Part shown: piece after piece, positions 21,880 through 33,680 of the stretch
Layout of the letters: every line of letters starts with the position of its first letter
Numbering within the stretch: position 1 is the first letter of the stretch
Source of the DNA: Ditylenchus dipsaci
Taxonomy: Eukaryota; Nematoda; Chromadorea; Rhabditida; Anguinidae
NCBI GenBank assembly: GCA_004194705.1
Contig: SADC01000865.1
Location: forward strand, 62,001 to 126,000
DNA length: 64,000 bases
Reading direction: 5' to 3'
The notes under the pieces: generated by a model
Seen by the model: the letters and a program-made list of their open reading frames with translations, nothing else
What the model was told of the DNA's origin: nothing
The model's database searches: none
Position numbers and translations under genes: made by a program

Positions 21880-22310
21880 TGAATCTCAGCTACAATTTGG
21901 TAGGTCAAATTATTCTTTTTGATCATTACTAAAAAAGTTATGACCATCAACAAAAAAGTGTCGATTTCTAGTCAAAATCAAAGTAAATCTAAAGAAAATG
22001 GTTGTTTGGTCACATAAATACTGACTTTTCTTAAAAGTTTCAATATCAAAATGTACCAGTTGATGCACTTTTTGAAAGCTAAATAATTTTTCCACAAAAT
22101 GACATGTCAGCCGTTTTCAAAGGATTCTACAGAGCTGAGAAACGGACGGTTGAAGTTGAAAGAAGTGAAAATGTCCCAAAATAAGGCAAATATTGAGGTT
22201 TTTTACTTTTTCTAACTTCAACCGTCCGTTTCTCAGCTCTGTAGAGTCCTTTGAGTAGAATCCTTATGTCATTTTGTGGAAAAATTATTTAGCTTTCAAC
22301 ATAAATTAGT
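21880..22310. repeat. Palindromic element related to the 37-38 kb Tc1-like element
   Basis: The outer part (GACCATCAACAAAAAAGTGT, GTCAAAATCAAAGTAAAT) is homologous to about 37440-37500. The inner part is a hairpin: GCTGAGAAACGGACGGTTGA at about 22133 pairs with its complement at about 22215. Terminal repeats with TA were not found, so this is a truncated relative. Confidence 0.6.
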
Positions 22311-24030
22311 TCTTGCGAAAAAAAGTGATTATTCGGGAGGCAAAAATTGAGTAATAAATTTGGGGAGGGCCTTGTGACTCTCTTTTGGGTGATACTCCTG
22401 CTGTTGATGCTGTTTGTTTTTGATATGATCAGAGGAAGAAAATGTTGCATGCGAATTTTGAAATAATTGTCAATCCATATTTGAGAAAAGAGAGCCCAAT
22501 AAAAGTCAAACAAAATGTTATTTTGGTTTATTTACATTCAACACTCAAGTTCGTTCCCCTTTATTCAACACCAAATGTTGAATTTTGTCTTTGGTTATTT
22601 AAGTCCGAAATTTTCAAAAATTATAATTTTTAGGGTCATCTTTTTATTTGATGGTTTACAGCTAATTCAAAATTTCAAGCCTGTAATGTGAACCCGAGTT
22701 TTAATTTTATTTGCAAAAAATTTTAGATTTGGACTATTCTTACACAAATTTGAACAGTTAACTCACTGATATGAATTTGTGTGAGAGTGGTCAAACTATT
22801 ATGTCCTTGCAAACAAAAATATAAAGTGGCTGCGAAAGAAATGTAGAGAATCAGTATCGAAAACTGACATTTCCTCATTAAAAAATTACAACATACTTTT
22901 TTTCAAATTCACTGTTTTTTTATCAAAGCAAATTTTTTTTAGAAGAAGGCTACAAATGAATTTTCAGTTTTTTCTTGCCCAGATTTATATCCAAAGATCT
23001 CACTTGAATATTATTTCAATTCCCAAAATACTATTTACCATACTGGCGAAATTCTCTAAAAAAAAATTTGCCGCAAGAACCCATTAAATAAGGATTATCA
23101 GGCAAAATACTCAGTGACAAATTTGCAAGAAAATTAGTTCCAATTAAAGTGGAGCAGTACTAGCAAAAATGCTGTCTGACCAATTAGTTTTTAATGGCTT
23201 AACATTTTATAGGATTTTCATGCTCTCTTACACATCTACTTCAATTATTTGCAAAGAAAAAACAAAGAAATATTTAGCCTCCGAAAGATATAGAAATCCC
23301 ACATTGGTCTTATATTGAGACAACAGTGTAGCCGCAACACTATGACCGAAAAAAAGATATAGTACTTTAAGACCATGGTTATAGGTTATTTTTATAGGTT
23401 ATATATACTCAGGTAGCGTGATGGCCTGCTAGATAACGGAATATGGAAGAGCCAAATGGCTGAAACGAGAAAATCGGTCATCTTTTAAAACAGGCGCCAA
23501 TTTAAAAATATAACTTGTTTTGTGTTAACGTGGTGAATTTGAGTAGAATTGTCGAATTTTTGATTAAAATTTCTGATTAATCACAAAAATAAGTTGATCA
23601 GTAAAAATTAGTTAGTTGCAGATCAAATGGCCAGTTGCAACTGCAGACAAAAAAATTAAGCACAAGAAGGAACACGGCATTTCGAAAAAAAAAACTTGGG
23701 TGTAAGGCATGCATGAGATTTGTGTCCTATCGCGTTTAACACGCGTCTTCTTCGTGTAACATTTTTCATAATACATTCTTTGTCCTATTTGAGCCATTGT
23801 TCACTCGAAATTTGACACTCCATCGATTTTCTTTAATTTATGAAACAGCCATAGTGTTGATTAAGAGAAAAATTGAAAACATTGTAAAATTTCGAGCATA
23901 TCTAGGGTGATTGTAATAGAGACCGGACGATACGTAAAAATTCCCAGTTTTGAGAAAAAGAGCCCAGTTTCGTGAAAATACTCTAGATCGATGAACGTAT
24001 GACAAAAAAAATTCTTGGCTAAACTACACA
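22311..24030. other. Long AT-rich stretch, no gene or element seen
   Basis: No frame above 75 codons has coding character, and no paired arms are evident. TTTGTGTGAGAGTGG near 22775 and an A-rich zone at 23040-23070 are unremarkable. Confidence 0.45.
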
Positions 24031-24039
24031 ATCTTGAAC

Positions 24040-24680
24040 TCGCTGAAGGCCAACTTTTAACCATTTTTTTCGGTAATTCAAGGGTTGAAACGTGTAGAAA
24101 ACATGTTTTTAAGGCGCGCACAACCATTTCAAGAAAAAAAATGGCCGAAAATTGACTTTTTACCTTATAGGACCGAGGTAAACCAATCTGAAAGGGTGCC
24201 TGGATACCCTAAAAAGATAGGATTTGAACATAGTTTTGTTAACCGGGCCTACCGCATAAATAACTCTGGTATGCATACATTTTTATGCATCCAGAGTCAC
24301 TTTCGAGTGATTTGCGTCTAAGGTATGTGGGTGTGCGCATCTCAACTCCAAGCCCCCTGCGCCCCCGAAGTGGCGATAACACAAGGCCCATTAACAAGAA
24401 GACGTTGAACATAGTTTTGAATACTGGGGCCTACCGCATAAATAACTCTGGTATGCATGCTTTTTCATTCATCCAGAGTCACTTTCGAGTGATTTGTGTC
24501 TAAGATATGTGGGTGTGCGCATCTCTAACCAAAAAAGCTCTGCGCCCTCTTCATAGGCTTGATTGCTTGGGGTTATGATGAGCACACCCACATACCTTAA
24601 ATGTTGTTCCGAGCAAGACACTGATCATAAAATGCTTATAGAGACTCTTTTTGCCCAGTTCCAGTGACCAAAACAGTGTA
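24040..24680. repeat. GAGCAAGACTCTTG family, copy with tandem left half
   Basis: The left module (GAACATAGTTTTG, CCGCATAAATAACTCTGGTA, CCAGAGTCACTTTCGAGTGA, GGTGTGCGCATCTC) occurs twice in tandem, at about 24225-24350 and 24405-24525. The right part (GTTCCGAGCAAGACACTGAT, GCCCAGTTCCAGTGACC) follows once. The left-hand duplication probably arose by unequal exchange or insertion of one copy into another. Confidence 0.6.
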
Positions 24681-24727
24681 GAATACCCTCAAGTACACAA
24701 AATAATAGATATCTACGTATTCCCAGT

Positions 24728-24817
24728 CATACTTGCACGCAGCGCCGGCGCTGCACGAGCGCCGGCGCGCTGCCGGGTTCAATTAGCCGAGTTGGAGCGC
24801 CGGCGCTACGAAGTATG
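24728..24817. mobile_element. Short hAT-like element, CATACTTGCACGC end
   Basis: CATACTTGCACGCAGCGCCG on the left and CGGCGCTACGAAGTATG on the right are inverted repeats enclosing only about 50 bp rich in GCGCCGGCGC. The ends resemble those of the 18.15-kb element (CATACTTGGAC). No convincing target duplication. A similar GC-rich fragment without clear ends lies at about 25222-25250. Confidence 0.55.
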
Positions 24818-25277
24818 GAAAAAGTATATGGTTTTAGGAGTTACAGAAGGCATGAGATCTATTTCAGTACTATGCGAATGCTACCAGTTGTGAAGAAAGG
24901 CTCTAGGTCAATTCATCGACAGGTCGATTCTTCGACATTTTCGTCAATCTTAGTTTTACTATGTCAATTGAGTAATCAAATATAAACTCGATTTAAAAAT
25001 GGTTTTTTCATAATCCTAATATAAACCCTATCATTGGTAACTAGAAAAGGCGCTAAGGCCAAGGTCGCCCCTGGGTACTCTTCAACCGGGGCACCACATC
25101 TTGAGTACCCCCTGTTTCTACCGAAAATGTCGACGAATTGACCGTCGACGAATTGAAACATCGTTTTAATGTGAATTTTATCATGTTTAAAACAAAATTC
25201 AAAATTTACCCTTAGTATACATAAGCCGGCGCCGCACCAGCGCCGGCGGCCAAAAACACACACACAGATTTCCTCAT

Positions 25278-25757
25278 TTATGTCCCGGATTTGGTTCTCG
25301 ACACGAAATCTACAATTTTTAATTTTTTTTTGTGTGAAATTCAGAGGTGGGTAAAAGACCAGATGGCTCAGGACTCACTCCGGAATGGCCAAAAGGCCAA
25401 AAAAATTGGTTTTTTGGGTTTATACTAAAGGGGAGTAAACTTTTGGAGAAAAACCGATTGAGCGGATCAGATTTCGGGTCCGATGGGCTTAATCGCTCAG
25501 AATTCCAGGTTAATGGTGGTTTGGAGTGGTTCAGGGTGGAGTTGTGGGCGATTTAGCCCATCGGACCCGAAATCTGATCCGCTCAATCGATTTTTCTCGA
25601 AAAGTTTACTCCCACTTTAGTACACCCAAAAAACCAATTATTTTGGCCTTTTGGCCCTTCCGGAGTGGGTCTCCAGCCATCTGGTCTTTACCCACCCCTG
25701 AATTTCACACAAAAAAATTAAAAATTGTGGATTTCGTGTCGAGAATTAAATCTGGGA
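25278..25757. repeat. Palindromic element, arms of about 190 bp
   Basis: The arms at about 25285-25492 and 25555-25745 are close complements (GGATCAGATTTCGGGTCCGA at about 25457 pairs at about 25560; GTGTGAAATTCAGAGGTGGG pairs near 25690). The spacer is about 60 bp. The two open frames here (69 and 109 aa) read the two arms and are not genes. Distal ends: GGTTCTCGACACGAAATC and its partner. Confidence 0.7.
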
Positions 25758-26329
25758 CAGAAATGAGGAAATCTGGGACGAAAAAAGTGAACCTGGGACA
25801 AAAAAAAGTATTGCCCGGCAAAAAGTCGATTTTCGGTCAAAAAATGTTTTTCTAAAAATGGTCGTCAGCGCACTAAAAAAAATAATTTTCAACGAGTTCA
25901 AGGTTGCGTAGTCCCACACTTTTTTTATCGTAGGTCGAGGAACCATATTCGGTTGTCAAGGATGTCTTGTCTACAATAACCTTTGTGGGTTCACTTGTTG
26001 ATGGGTTAAGACAATTCACTTTTCGTAGCGAATTGTTTTTTTCGTGAGTTCGAAATTTGTCAAGCGTCAAATAATATCTGTGATGTGATCCTACATTTTT
26101 GTGAGTCGCATTTCAAAAAATAATTTCTTTTTCGCAAATAATGAATTTCCGTAACACATGAACAAGTAAATCTATGAAGCATCATAGAAAGAGCAGTTTT
26201 TGTACCAGCGGTTTTGGAGACTTTGTCGGCGCCTGAAGCCACGTCAGTAAGCCATGATTGCTGACGCTAATCCTAATTTGTCGATAAACGATCATGGTAA
26301 AAGCCCAAGATTAAGTAGGAATATTGGAC

Positions 26330-27240
26330 GCTACTGTCATATACCCCCCCCCCAAAAATCGGACCTACTGTCATATACCCCCCCAAAAACCGACTTTTTC
26401 GGGAGTGTCTAAAAACCATTCTTATACAATAATTTTGCCATAAAGGGACCAGAAAAGCAGTTTAAAAGGATTATGGGCTGTATTGGGAGGGGAAGGGGAT
26501 AATACAGGGGCCACTTTTTTTAGCTGCTTTACCATGTTTTTCAACTCGGGCCGTGGCAAAAATAGACTCTATATGCATTTTATGATCAAGTGTACTTCTC
26601 GGAATCATGTCTAAGGTAAGTGCGTGCGCGCATCTCTAACTCCCAAGCCCCCTGCGCCCCCTTCGAGGGCGCAGGGGCTTGGAGTTGAGATGCGCACACC
26701 CACATACCTTAGACACAAATCACTCGAAAGCGACTCTGGATGCATGAAAAAGCATGCATACCAGAGTTATTCATGCGGTAGGCCCCAGTATTCAAAACTA
26801 TGTTCAACATCTTTATTTTTTCGCCGAAGAGCATTTCCCCTCGTTCTACAAGGCCGGGCCAGAGGCCCAGCACCCAAAATTCAGCCTAGCACTCAAAAAG
26901 TGCTAGGCCTATGAGTAAACCCGCGAAGTCCACCCCGCTGATCCGCTTGGTCCATGAAAAGTACTCATACTTATGCCTGCGCCACAAGTTCCTGGGTTTG
27001 AAAGTACCCTTAGACGCTTAGATAATTATTACTCTAAGGATCCCAACCATCTCGAGAAGTGGCCCCTGTATTATTCCCTTCCCCTCCCAATACAGCCCGC
27101 AATCCCATTTAAATTGCTTTTCTGGTCCCTTTATGGCAAAATTATTGTGTAAAAATGGTTTTTGACCATCCCTAAAAAAGTCATTATATTACAGTAGCGC
27201 CGAATATTGGACCCTAGTAGCGAATACCCCCCCCCTAACG
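26330..27240. mobile_element. Large modular palindrome, copy A
   Basis: The outer arms GGACCAGAAAAGCAG, then TGGGCTGTATTGGGAGGGGA (about 26450-26520), pair with 27050-27140. Inside is the GAGCAAGACTCTTG family core (26620-26860) with its own hairpin: GGTAAGTGCGTGCGCGCATC against GATGCGCACACCCACATACC. GACTCTGGATGCATGAAAAA and CCAGTATTCAAAACTATGTT are shared word for word with the 60-kb copy. C tracts sit near both ends (26345, 27227), with AGCGCC at the right end. Confidence 0.65.
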
Positions 27241-27660
27241 ATTTTCACTTTTTTTTACTTTAGTAAAAAATACCCAAATTTATATCCCAGACCCCGGAAA
27301 AAAAGCAAACTCTTTACGATGGCCTACCCCTAAGCCTAAGGGCTCAGCCTAAACTTGTTGTTTGCGAGGGTAGTTACAGCAATTTTATAAGGTCGGAATC
27401 TGGGGGGTGTGTGTGTACTCGCTACTAGCGCCATGTTGAAAAACAGGGTAAATAGTCATATGGTCGAGATTTCAAAATGCCCAAAACTCAACTTTTTATC
27501 AACCAGAACTTCAAAATAATGTCTTTTTTGAACTCCTGAGGCGATTTTGAGTCGATATAGGGTGTTTGGAAAGGCTTTTAACAAAAGTTGATTTGACGGG
27601 GGATATATCCAAGTGGAGTTGAAAATCATTTTCTCTGACTTAGGATCTATGCATTGGGGA

Positions 27661-28042
27661 CAGGTCAGTTCGAAACGGTTTTTTTTTTTCAAAAAATTTC
27701 GTACTTTTTCAAATCAAAGTTTTCATTTAACAAAAAAGCTTCTCTGACCTCCCTAGTAGCTAAAATATCCTCAGAAATCCATATCAAAAAGCATAATTTC
27801 AAAAAATGTGGATGTGCTGAGATATGACCCAAAGTTGTGAGGTGGCATATTGGCACCCTAACTTCAGATCATATCTCAGCACACAAGCATCTTTTAAAAT
27901 TCTGCTTTTTGATTTGGATTTCTGAGGATATTTTAGCTAATGAAGAACGACAGAAAACTTTTCTGCTTAAATAAGAACTTTGATTTGAAAAGGTATGAAA
28001 ATTTTTGAAAAAACTGTTTGAACTGACCCCGTTTCGAACTGA
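27661..28042. repeat. Palindromic element with GAGATATGACC core
   Basis: The left arm (CAGTTCGAAACGG, CTCAGAAATCCATATCAAAA) and right arm (TTTTTGATTTGGATTTCTGA, CCGTTTCGAACTGA) pair with about 15 percent mismatch. The centre GTGCTGAGATATGACCCAAA pairs with TCAGATCATATCTCAGCAC. The core resembles that of the 11.57-kb element although the outer arms differ. Confidence 0.65.
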
Positions 28043-28369
28043 ACGTACACCCTACGCATTCTTCTGTAGTGATAAACATCTTTAGCCGTCGAAAATAGCT
28101 GTTTGCTTGCAACACTCGTAGAAGAAGCCGGACCAATTTTCTTAGCAAGAGTGGGCAAAAGAGGATAGAGAATTTTCTTATCTTTGCTCCACTTACAACT
28201 TTTCGTAGGCTTGTAAAGGGCGACTGAAGTAAGTTACGATGGCACGAGCACGCTTCAGAAGAGATTATATTTGAGCATCGTCAAGGGTGCTGTTCTTCAC
28301 GATCAGATTCAAATTGCTCTATTATGACTCATGCTTGCGTACTCTAACAATTTATTTTATCCAGTGTTT

Positions 28370-28545
28370 GCTGAAAAATGTTGTGCGGGGCAACCCGCGC
28401 GGGTTCAACCCTCCGCGTGCGGGTTTGCGGGGCGGGTTCAAAAAACTTTCCAACTGCGAAGCGCGGGGCGGGTTTTCAAAAATCGCCAAAATCGTGATGG
28501 GGGGCTTACCCGCGCGGGTCCCGCACCGCGACCATCCCTACTAAA
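28370..28545. mobile_element. GC-rich hAT-like fragment
   Basis: GGGGCAACCCGCGCGGGTTC on the left and ACCCGCGCGGGTCCCGCACC on the right are complementary around a middle with CGCGGGGCGGGTT repeats. The right end reads CGCGACCATCCCTA, like the TAGGGATG terminus common in hAT elements. The left terminus is degraded and no target duplication is visible. Confidence 0.5.
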
Positions 28546-28619
28546 AGGCAAATGTGTCAAATAAATTTTTGTAAACCATTTTGACCCTTTTGACTATCTG
28601 CCTGTTTTTACATGTTTTG

Positions 28620-28880
28620 GTCACTGGAGTTGGGCAAAAAACGTCTCTATATACATTTTTGATCAAGAGTCTTGCTCTAAATCATGTCTAAGGTAAGTGC
28701 GCTTTCTTCGCAGGCTTGGGGGCTTGGAGTTGAAATGTGCACACCCAGATACCTTAGACGCAAATCACTCGAAAGTGACTCTGGATGCATAAAAAAAGAA
28801 TGCATACCAGAGTTTATTTATGCGGTAGGCCCCAGTATTGAAAACTATGTTCAACATCTTCCTTTTCGCACAAAATTGGC
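28620..28880. repeat. GAGCAAGACTCTTG family, copy with collapsed core
   Basis: Contains GGTCACTGGAGTTGGGCAAA, GATCAAGAGTCTTGCTC, then GACGCAAATCACTCGAAAGT and GAAAACTATGTTCAACATC, in the family order but with most of the central hairpin lost. Confidence 0.65.
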
Positions 28881-28899
28881 TTTTTTCGGTCTCTTTCCA

Positions 28900-29480
28900 C
28901 CCTAATAAGTAATTATTAGTAATAACCCCCTAAATCTGTAAAAAATGGTCACAAAGGGTATTTTTGGGTGGTCTCGAAACTGAATTTTTTGTAGACTAAA
29001 ACTCAAAAAATGCCTTTTTGAGCTTTCGAGTAGTATGGTTAGTACAAAAAAAGCATGTTTACTTGTAAAAAATCAACAAACATTAATCAAACCAATCAAA
29101 GGAAAACCCAAAAATGACAGATTTATAGACAGAAAGCAGGTTTCGGGCAGGCCTTGTCTTTTATCTTAGCCAGGGCAGCTGTGAAACCTTGCGCTGATGG
29201 TCTTGTTGCATAGTTAACAGACTAAGCATCATTTTGACATCAAATTTGTAAAAAGTACAATAAATGGGGTAAGAAAATAGGATGTGCACCTAGTGATAGT
29301 CAAACCTGTGACCTAGGCGCTGCATAGGTCACAGGATAGGTCACATATATAAAGCTTCTCCTTTAAAAGTAACCACATGCCCTTTCATCAACTTGGTACG
29401 AAATCTTTTTTGATACCGGAATAAACTTCTTTCTATCCTTTATGCGACATAAAGGATGTTGCTTTTGATCAAAACCTGAT
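28900..29480. other. Non-coding stretch, no gene seen
   Basis: AT-rich. A small imperfect palindrome GTGACCTAGGCGCTGCATAGGTCAC lies at about 29311-29335, followed by another GGTCAC and a TATATAAA run. Confidence 0.4.
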
Positions 29481-29483
29481 AAT

Positions 29484-29560
29484 TGGTCGGCAGTTGGGGG
29501 TCGACAGTTGGGATGACGGCAGTTGGGGGTCGACAGTTAGAATGGTCGGCAGTTGTCCTT
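29484..29560. repeat. Short tandem repeat, GTCGGCAGTTGGGG unit
   Basis: Five degenerate units alternating GTCGGCAGTT, GTCGACAGTT and GACGGCAGTT. It contributes coding-like stretches to frames on both strands, which are not genes. Confidence 0.7.
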
Positions 29561-30154
29561 TTTCTCTTTTGTTCAGCAATGTCAAAAACAAAGCCAATAA
29601 GCTGGAGCTGGAGATATTTCAAACACGAAGAAGATCCGAAGAGAACAATTGTTAGATTTTGCACTTTATGATGAGGATAATTTATTTGGCTTTGATTTAT
29701 TGTTGATTTGAATATTATGATGTTATTTGTTGATGTAACAGAGACTTTGTGCAAATAAAAAAGAAGAACTCAAGTGGAAGAATGGAAAAAGTATCTTTCC
29801 AAGATTTTGGAAACTTTCCGGAAATTTTCTGGCGAAATATTCTTTCCGTAAAGATTGCAACCATAGTTACGAGGCTGCGCTTTAATAGTTGTTGACGCGA
29901 ACTAAAAATAAATAAACATTAAAGCATTTTCTTAGTTGATGCTCTTGTGAAAACCATCATCATCAAAGACTGAATTTTTTAATATATGTTTTTTGCTCAG
30001 GTGATATAGGCTTTGTTACAGATACAACAATGTTATGGATTTGGCTTTTTCACGATAGTCGGTTTAGTGGTCGTAGTAAGTGGTTTTCACAGTAAAATTT
30101 TACTCCAATTGTGAGCGTTCAAAGGTACCCTTTTTTGGCACCCAAATTTTTCAA

Positions 30155-30465
30155 ACGCAACCAACTCGGCACCATCAGAACTCGCTAACGTATAAGACTC
30201 GCAAACGTCAGATCTTGCCAACGGCGAAACTCGCCAACACAAAAACTCGCAAACATAAAAGACTTGCCAACGAAAAGTTCGATTTAACGGCCAACTACGT
30301 CCGGTCCCAAGGTGGGCCTGAAAGCGAATTTTTCATTGGTGAGTTTTCGTTGCCGAGTTTTCTGATAGCTAATTTTGGCCGTTGGCGAGTTTTGACGTTG
30401 GCGAGTTTTCGCGTTGGCGAGTATTTTGCGTTGGACAGTTATGGCGTTGGCGAGTCGGTTGCGTA
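30155..30465. mobile_element. Foldback element with CTCGCCAAC subterminal repeats
   Basis: The left half carries repeated ACTCGCMAAC words and the right half the complement GTTGGCGAGT, five or six on each side. Ends are ACGCAACCAACTCGGC and GCGAGTCGGTTGCGT. The 180-aa frame across this region is a by-product of the repeats. No target duplication was resolved. Confidence 0.65.
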
Positions 30466-30726
30466 CCAAATTATTTTTTGTTTGTTTTTTTATCATTCTG
30501 CATTAAAAGTCAACACTAACGAGGCTGTGTCAGAGAGCACAAGCATTGTATTTGGAGTTGGGTACTTCTGCTGTTGCCCCTCTATAGCTAGAGCCGCTAT
30601 AAAATGTTCCGCCACTCTTTAAAAAATTTTTTACAGCAAACAACTAAATACACTTTGCAACAACAAATTATTTTCACTCATTTCACTGAATAAAAGGAAC
30701 TTATTTGAGACCACAAATTGAACATA

Positions 30727-31156
30727 CAGTCAAACCTCGATTTAGTGGCACCCCCAAAAGTTCGTTCCCGCCTAGATTCCGACACTTTTTTTAACCCAGT
30801 TTTCAAAATATTTTATCGATTCTGTTATGACAGTCTGGTCGCAAATATCGTAAGGATTCCGATTTTGCCGATCGTTTTTTGAAAAGTAAACAAATTTTGG
30901 GGTAAAAAAGTAAAACCTCGATATAGTGGCATCCCTTTTTTGAAAACAGGTGCCACTATATCGAGGTTTCACTTTTTTAACCCAAAATTCGATTTCTTTT
31001 CAAAAAACGATCGGCAAAATCGGAATCCTCACGATATTTGCGACCAGACTGTCATAACAGAATCGATAAAATATTTTGAAAATTGGGTTAAAAAAAGTGT
31101 CGGACCCTAGGCGGGAACGAACTTTTGGGGGGTGCCACTAAATCGAGGTTTGACTG
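30727..31156. mobile_element. Tigger-like MITE, CAGTCAAACCTCGATTTAG end, near-perfect palindrome
   Basis: Flanked by TA (30725-30726, 31157-31158). Two 215-bp arms are almost perfect complements. The ends CAGTCAAACCTCGATTTAGT and an internal pair (ACCTCGATATAGTGGC and its complement near the centre) show that the element holds two generations of terminal repeat, as if one copy sat exactly inside another. The high arm identity suggests recent activity. Sister families with the same CAGTNNAACCTCGAT-type end are at 33.1, 35.2, 36.4, 42.4, 49.8 and 54.4 kb. Confidence 0.85.
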
Positions 31157-31159
31157 TAG

Positions 31160-31790
31160 TGGAGCTAGTGAAGCTCTTTCATTATGAGGCTAAAAACAAT
31201 CTATGAAACTAAGCACGGACAGTCTTTGCAATTAGGATTGACTAAGCACAAGATTTTTCTTCACAAAATGCAATATTTTTAATTGAGAAAGTGTTTGGAA
31301 ATGTTTTCTTTTATCTTCTTAATCACAAAAAATTAGCTGAGGAGGTGGTTTTGGTTCTCTTTTTTATGGGGGAAGGGGGGATGGTAACAGGAGAAGTACC
31401 CGGAGTTGAAGAAAGAGATATTCACAACAGCGATTTACTCCAATTTTTATTACGACTATGACTATTACAAATTCTTAAGCTTGATAGAGAAGAAAATTTC
31501 ATAGTTTTCAATTAGTCTCACGACTAGGTCATGTTTAATGTACAGGTGCCGGTGTCAAATAGACGAGGTGTCTGCTGAGGCCGGCGTGCAATGGTTGCGT
31601 TTGGCTGTCACGTTTGGCTCTGCGTGAGGGATGGATTCTATACTCAAGTCGTATTTTGGAACGATCTAGAAGGCCAAAATTTGTTGGGAAAGTGAGGCTT
31701 TAAAAAATTCCAAAATGTCCGTGATACCCATGAAATAATTTATTAGCATTATTATTTGGTGCTGCGATTTTCCAGTTCGAAAACATTCCC
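31160..31790. other. Non-coding stretch, no gene seen
   Basis: AT-rich with a short GC-richer patch near 31545-31630 containing GGTGCCGGTG and GAGGCCGGCG, perhaps a decayed hAT-like fragment. No coding frame. Confidence 0.4.
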
Positions 31791-31794
31791 CAGC

Positions 31795-33010
31795 TAAAGT
31801 ACACTATACCGCCAAGCTCGAAAACGCTCGAAATCGTTTTTTCCCGGCGTTCTAGACTCTGAAACGTGCATAAAAGTTGTTTTTTTTTAAGGCCCGGTCG
31901 GACATTTTTGAAAAAAAAAGTTTTCAAAAAAAATTATAAAACCATGATACTCAGCCTATACAGGGTGGGTCACAAAAAACTGGTGCAACTTTCAATTTGT
32001 ATTTTGCCTTGATTCTGTCTTCGATCTCCATTTTACAAACGGTGCATAACCATATTATATACCAAAATGCAGCCAAGACTCTCAGCTACATTTTAGTATC
32101 TGAAGCAGTAAAAATATGTTTAAAAAATATGGATGAAAAATACAATTGGAGCAAAAATCAGTTTGAAAATTGCACCAGTTTTTGTGACTCACCCTGTAGT
32201 CGAAAAATCCATTTTTTGAGATTTAAGACTGAAGACCACAAAAGAAAGGATTTGAACACAGTTTTGTTGACTAAGGCCTACCGCATAAAGAAGCTCTGGT
32301 ATCGCTAGGAGTGTATTATTATTTAAACATATCAAGGGTACTAAATAAAGAGGGCATTTTTTGTTCCTATGTAAACCATTAAGACTTACGGGGGGTAAAA
32401 CCGAGTGGCGCGGGAAAATTTATGGGGTAAGTAATTTATTTGATGGGATAAATTACAAACAGCTAGTGTGATTATGGAGATGTTTTAGTTTTTGAAGAGC
32501 CATGTTCGCTTGTGAAGACTGTCTTGTCGCTAATAGCTTTTGTGGGTTTACTTGTAGATGGTTTGAGAAAATTTACTATTAGTAACAGACAAATAAAATT
32601 TTTATTTCATGAGTTCCGAATCCTTCAAACGTCAAATAATATCTAAGATGTGATCCCACATTTTTGAGAGTCGTTTTTCATAAAAAAAATATATAAAATA
32701 CATACATTTTGTTGGTTAGAGATGCGCGCACTCATTCACCTTAGACATAATAATTCCCAGCAATACTCTTGATCATGAAATGGATAAAAAGTGTTTTTGC
32801 CAAGCTCCAGTCGGGAAAACAAAGAATACCACATAACCACCACATTTTGACTATCCACGTAACTTTTTAAGTTAAAAAGTCAAAGTTTTGGTAAAAAAAA
32901 TTTCAAAAATGCTCGGCCGGGTTCTAAAAAACACCTTTTCTGCACGTTTCAAAAGCTAAAACTACGAAAAAACACGAATTGGGCGTTTTTGAGCCATGCG
33001 GTATAGTTTA
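31795..33010. mobile_element. 1.2-kb inverted-repeat element, diverged GAGCAAGACTCTTG relative
   Basis: The left arm (AACTATACCGCC-like, GAAACGTGCATAAAAG, GGCCCGGTCGGACATTT, about 31800-31915) pairs with the right arm (about 32900-33005). Inside are decayed pieces of the family core (CTAAGGCCTACCGCATAAAG near 32270, GAGATGCGCGCACTC near 32718) and a separate inserted mariner-type MITE at 31961. Confidence 0.55.
31961..32196. mobile_element. mariner-type MITE, CAGGGTGGGTCACAAAAA end
   Basis: TA flanks (31959-31960, 32197-32198). CAGGGTGGGTCACAAAAAAC on the left pairs with GTTTTTGTGACTCACCCTG on the right, extended by CTGGTGCAA. The open frame at 31997 crosses the right end and is not called. 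Confidence 0.75.
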
Positions 33011-33085
33011 CTCCTGCCAATTCCCTTATTCTGAAGACATTCGATCATATGCTCGGACAAAGTATTTTCTTGTTGATGTTTTATA

Positions 33086-33499
33086 CAGTTGCCGCTAGGT
33101 TTAACGTCACCCTAAAAAGTTCGTTCCCGCCTAGGGTCCGACACTTTTTTTACCTCGATTTTCGAAAAAAATTTAACCCTTCTCTTGTAACAGTCTGGTC
33201 CCAAATATCGCAGAAATTCCGATTTTGCCGATCGTTTTTCAGAATTATTAAATTTTTCTCTCCAAGAAAGAAAAAGATCGATTTAATATCAAAAATAGTG
33301 TCGCTAAATCGAGCTTCTTCTTTATTGGAGAGAAGAATATAATAATTATTAATAACAATAGGTGAAATCAGAATCCCTGCGATATTTGGGACCAGACTAT
33401 AAAAGAGAACGTCCAAAAATTTTCGAAGATTGAGGTAAAAAGTGTCGAACCGTAGGCGGGAACGAACTTTTTGGGTGTCCTTAAATCGAGTGGCAACTG
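33086..33499. mobile_element. Tigger-like MITE, CAGTTGCCGCTAGGTTTAA end
   Basis: TA flanks (33084-33085, 33500-33501). The arms pair along their length: AAAAGTTCGTTCCCGCCTAG on the left, its complement near 33450 on the right. The core has AGATCGATTTAATATC near 33275. It lies just beyond the 3' end of the minus-strand gene at 33681. Confidence 0.75.
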
Positions 33500-33680
33500 T
33501 AAATGGACAATATGAAATTTCTAAGTCATATTTATCAGCTTTATGACAGCCCACATGGTATGATCAGTGTTCTCAGGAGTAACCTCTGAGAAAATTGCAA
33601 ACATCATATTTACAAAACAACAACAAAAATTAATGGTGCTGAGAGACTTGTTGATCGGAGTATTTAGGTGTGATCTACTG

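Noticed and set aside
25346..25855. Plus-strand frames of 69 and 109 aa
   Set aside because: They are readings of the two arms of a palindrome.
30080..30622. 180-aa plus-strand frame, the longest after the mariner frame
   Set aside because: It is built from CTCGCCAAC/GTTGGCGAG repeats of a foldback element, with no domain.
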